Shown here one piece after another: positions 62,548-64,000 of a DNA stretch of 64,000 bases. This DNA comes from Deltaproteobacteria bacterium (GTDB lineage: Bacteria; Myxococcota; Myxococcia; SLRQ01): the NCBI GenBank assembly GCA_029210625.1, contig JARGFU010000020.1:15548-79547 (forward strand). The letters run 5' to 3'. The position numbers and the translations under genes are program-made. The notes beneath the pieces are model-generated. The model searched no databases, had not been told where the DNA came from, and saw nothing but the letters and a program-made list of their open reading frames with translations. Numbering within the stretch: position 1 is the stretch's first letter; each line of letters starts with the position of its first letter.

Positions 62548-62867
62548 TCGCTTTCACCTCCTTTCCCCTGTGGGCTCGGATCCTCCCTTTCGCTCGTGAA
62601 TCACGGCATCGGATCCGGCGTGGGCCCTTTCAGGGGAAACGGTGTTGCCCGCATCTCGATGTGGGCAGCCTCGCATCTTCCTTCCAGGCCCCCCTGGCCG
62701 AGAGGCCCGAGGGGGGCGTGTGCGACGGCCACCTCGAAGCCCTCGTCTGGACCGGCGGTGAGATGGGGTCTCACCTTTCACGCCCCCTCCCACGAGCAGG
62801 GCGACCGCGTCGTCTTCGACCAGGACTATTGAACTGTGCGGATTACGACTCGAAACAGCGCCTGGGA
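62548..62867 (-). promoter_or_regulatory. Long rplJ leader, candidate L10 leader region
   Basis: 320 bp with no gene between rplA and rplJ. On the minus strand it contains GTCGAAGACGACGCGGTCG-like sequence about 45 nt after rplA, reminiscent of the kink-turn part of L10 leaders, then long GC-rich stems. No convincing promoter boxes were seen. A covariance-model match would be needed to confirm. Confidence 0.45.
62554..62563 (-). promoter_or_regulatory. Perfect anti-16S ribosome-binding site of rplJ
   Basis: AAGGAGGTGA on the minus strand, full complement to the 16S 3' end, 6 bp before ATG 62547. Confidence 0.85.
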
Positions 62868-62874
62868 TCAGGCG
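62859..62874 (-). terminator. Weak hairpin at the rplA stop codon
   Basis: cgcctg/caggcg with a 4-base loop overlapping the rplA stop, followed by ctgttt. Possible partial terminator or mRNA processing site. Confidence 0.35.
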
Positions 62875-63563
62875 TTGACCTTGTACTCCTGTAGATCCAG
62901 CGGCACGCCCGGCCCCATGGTGGAGCTCAGGGAGGCCTTCTGGAGGTAGTTGCCCTTGGCGGCCGGCGGCTTGTGCTTGATCACGGTCTCCATGAGGGTC
63001 TGGATGTTCTCCTCGAGGGCCTTTTCCGCGAAGGAGAGCTTGCCGACCGGGGCGTGCACGATGCCGGCCTTCTCGACCCGGAACTCGATCTTGCCCGCCT
63101 TGGCCTCCTTGACCGCCTTCTCGACGTCCATGGTCACGGTGCCGACCTTCGGGTTGGGCATCAGACCGCGGGGACCGAGGACCCGGCCGAGCTTGCCGAC
63201 CACGGCCATCATGTCCGGGGTGGCGATGGCCTTGTCGAACTCGAGCCAGCCGCCCTGGACCTTCTCGGCCAGATCGTCGGCGCCCACGACGTCGGCGCCG
63301 GCCTCCTCGGCCTCCTTGGCCTTCTCGCCCTTGGCGAAGACGGCCACGCGCACCGACTTGCCGGTGCCGTTGGGGAGGACGACCGCGCCCCGGACCATCT
63401 GGTCGGCGTGGCGGGGATCGACGCCGAGGTTCACCGAGAGCTCGACGGTCTCGTCGAACTTGGTGTGGTGGGCGTCCTTGAGGATCTTGATGGCGTCGGC
63501 CAGGGAGTAACGCAGGTTCCGATCGACCTTGGAAACTGCGGCCTTGTGCTTCTTACCGGGCAT
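62868..63563 (-). CDS. rplA: 50S ribosomal protein L1
   Basis: 231 residues. [59 protein letters not shown]1 stalk protein and, in several bacteria, repressor of its operon. Between rplK and rplJ. Confidence 0.98.
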   Translation of the reverse strand: MPGKKHKAAVSKVDRNLRYSLADAIKILKDAHHTKFDETVELSVNLGVDPRHADQMVRGAVVLPNGTGKSVRVAVFAKGEKAKEAEEAGADVVGADDLAEKVQGGWLEFDKAIATPDMMAVVGKLGRVLGPRGLMPNPKVGTVTMDVEKAVKEAKAGKIEFRVEKAGIVHAPVGKLSFAEKALEENIQTLMETVIKHKPPAAKGNYLQKASLSSTMGPGVPLDLQEYKVNA

Positions 63564-63637
63564 GATTGGTTCTCCTTCGAGCGGTGCGTACGAGTCGGCT
63601 TTCGTCCGGCTCTCCCGCCAGGGAAATGAACAGTGGC

Positions 63638-63664
63638 GTCCCCGAGAGCGGGGGCGCCGGGGAC
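63638..63664 (-). other. Hairpin at the end of rplK
   Basis: gtccccg/cggggac, perfect 7-bp stem with 13-base loop, overlapping the rplK stop codon; about 75 nt before rplA. No T-run. Confidence 0.35.
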
Positions 63665-64000
63665 TAGTCGGTGACCTCGATACCCATCGACCGCGCCGTA
63701 CCGGAGATCGTCCGGACGGCCGCGTCGAGATCGGCGGCGGTGAGGTCGGGCTCCTTCATCTTCGCGATCTCCTCGACCTGGGCGCGGGTGACCGTGGCCA
63801 CGCGCTCCCGCAGGGGATCGTGAGCGCCCTTCTCGATCTTGGCGGCCTTGAGGAGCAGCCGCGAGGCGGGCGGGGTCTTGGTGATGAAGCTGAAGCTGCG
63901 ATCCGCGTAGACCGTGATCACGACGGGGATGATGTGCCCCTCGGCGGCCTGCTTCTGGGTCTTGGCGTTGAACTGCTTGCAGAACTCCATGATGTTCACG
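63664..64000 (-). CDS. rplK: 50S ribosomal protein L11 (N-terminus beyond window)
   Basis: The C-terminal 112 residues of the usual 141 are present. The first visible codon is GTG in the conserved [15 protein letters not shown] stretch and is internal, not a start. FITKTPPAS, the Pro-rich joint, and the RNA-binding C-domain ending [16 protein letters not shown] follow. GTPase-centre protein; operon continues upstream out of the window. Confidence 0.96.
   Translation of the reverse strand, partial: VNIMEFCKQFNAKTQKQAAEGHIIPVVITVYADRSFSFITKTPPASRLLLKAAKIEKGAHDPLRERVATVTRAQVEEIAKMKEPDLTAADLDAAVRTISGTARSMGIEVTD

Noticed and set aside
63997-63999. GTG as a start codon for L11
   Set aside because: It codes for the Val of the conserved VNIMEFC stretch, about residue 30 of L11; the real start lies outside the window.

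Overview
The window comes from a very GC-rich bacterial chromosome, most likely a delta-proteobacterial or Myxococcota-type organism. This is inferred from strong G/C third-position bias, a lysine/alanine histone-H1-like tail on an enzyme, FHA and DUF4388-type regulators, and many GTG starts and 4-bp gene overlaps. No genus can be named from the sequence alone. No tRNA, rRNA, CRISPR array, insertion sequence or prophage gene was seen.

Positions 1-34.8 kb hold short accessory and metabolic operons on both strands. In order: a two-gene MaoC hot-dog dehydratase operon whose second gene has an H1-like tail and runs off the left edge; two zinc-ribbon proteins; a glutaredoxin-TlpA fusion; a DUF4388 protein; DAHP synthase; a compact stator-ATPase-stalk module of the flagellar/type III export family; an ABC exporter followed by a beta-keto acid cleavage enzyme; an LMW-phosphatase/fructosamine-kinase/PP2C operon; a small cysteine protein with a near-consensus promoter; an exported protein, FadL-like porin and FHA pseudo-activator operon followed by psuG and rnd; a CoA-transferase/SDR catabolic operon; a deoxynucleoside kinase, coaBC-like, uracil-DNA glycosylase, thiD operon; a TPR lipoprotein and XdhC; and a signalling operon of two histidine kinases, a FecR-domain protein and a single-domain response regulator.

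Positions 34.85-64 kb are one uninterrupted minus-strand run of translation and transcription genes: rplK-rplA-rplJ-rplL-rpoB-rpoC, rpsL-rpsG-fusA-tuf, then the S10, spc and alpha clusters down to rplQ. The order is classical, but rplC (L3) is missing between rpsJ and rplD, and map and infA are missing between adk and rpmJ. The str part has a good promoter and an apparent intrinsic attenuator in its leader. A second promoter candidate precedes rpmJ.

The most interesting items are the isolated export-ATPase module, the missing rplC, the str leader attenuator, the FHA-GAF pseudo-sigma54 activator lacking the Walker lysine and GAFTGA loop, the coaBC homologue with a decayed decarboxylase half, the H1-tailed MaoC enzyme, the cytoplasm-to-periplasm dithiol fusion, and the small cysteine protein whose promoter is bracketed by direct repeats.
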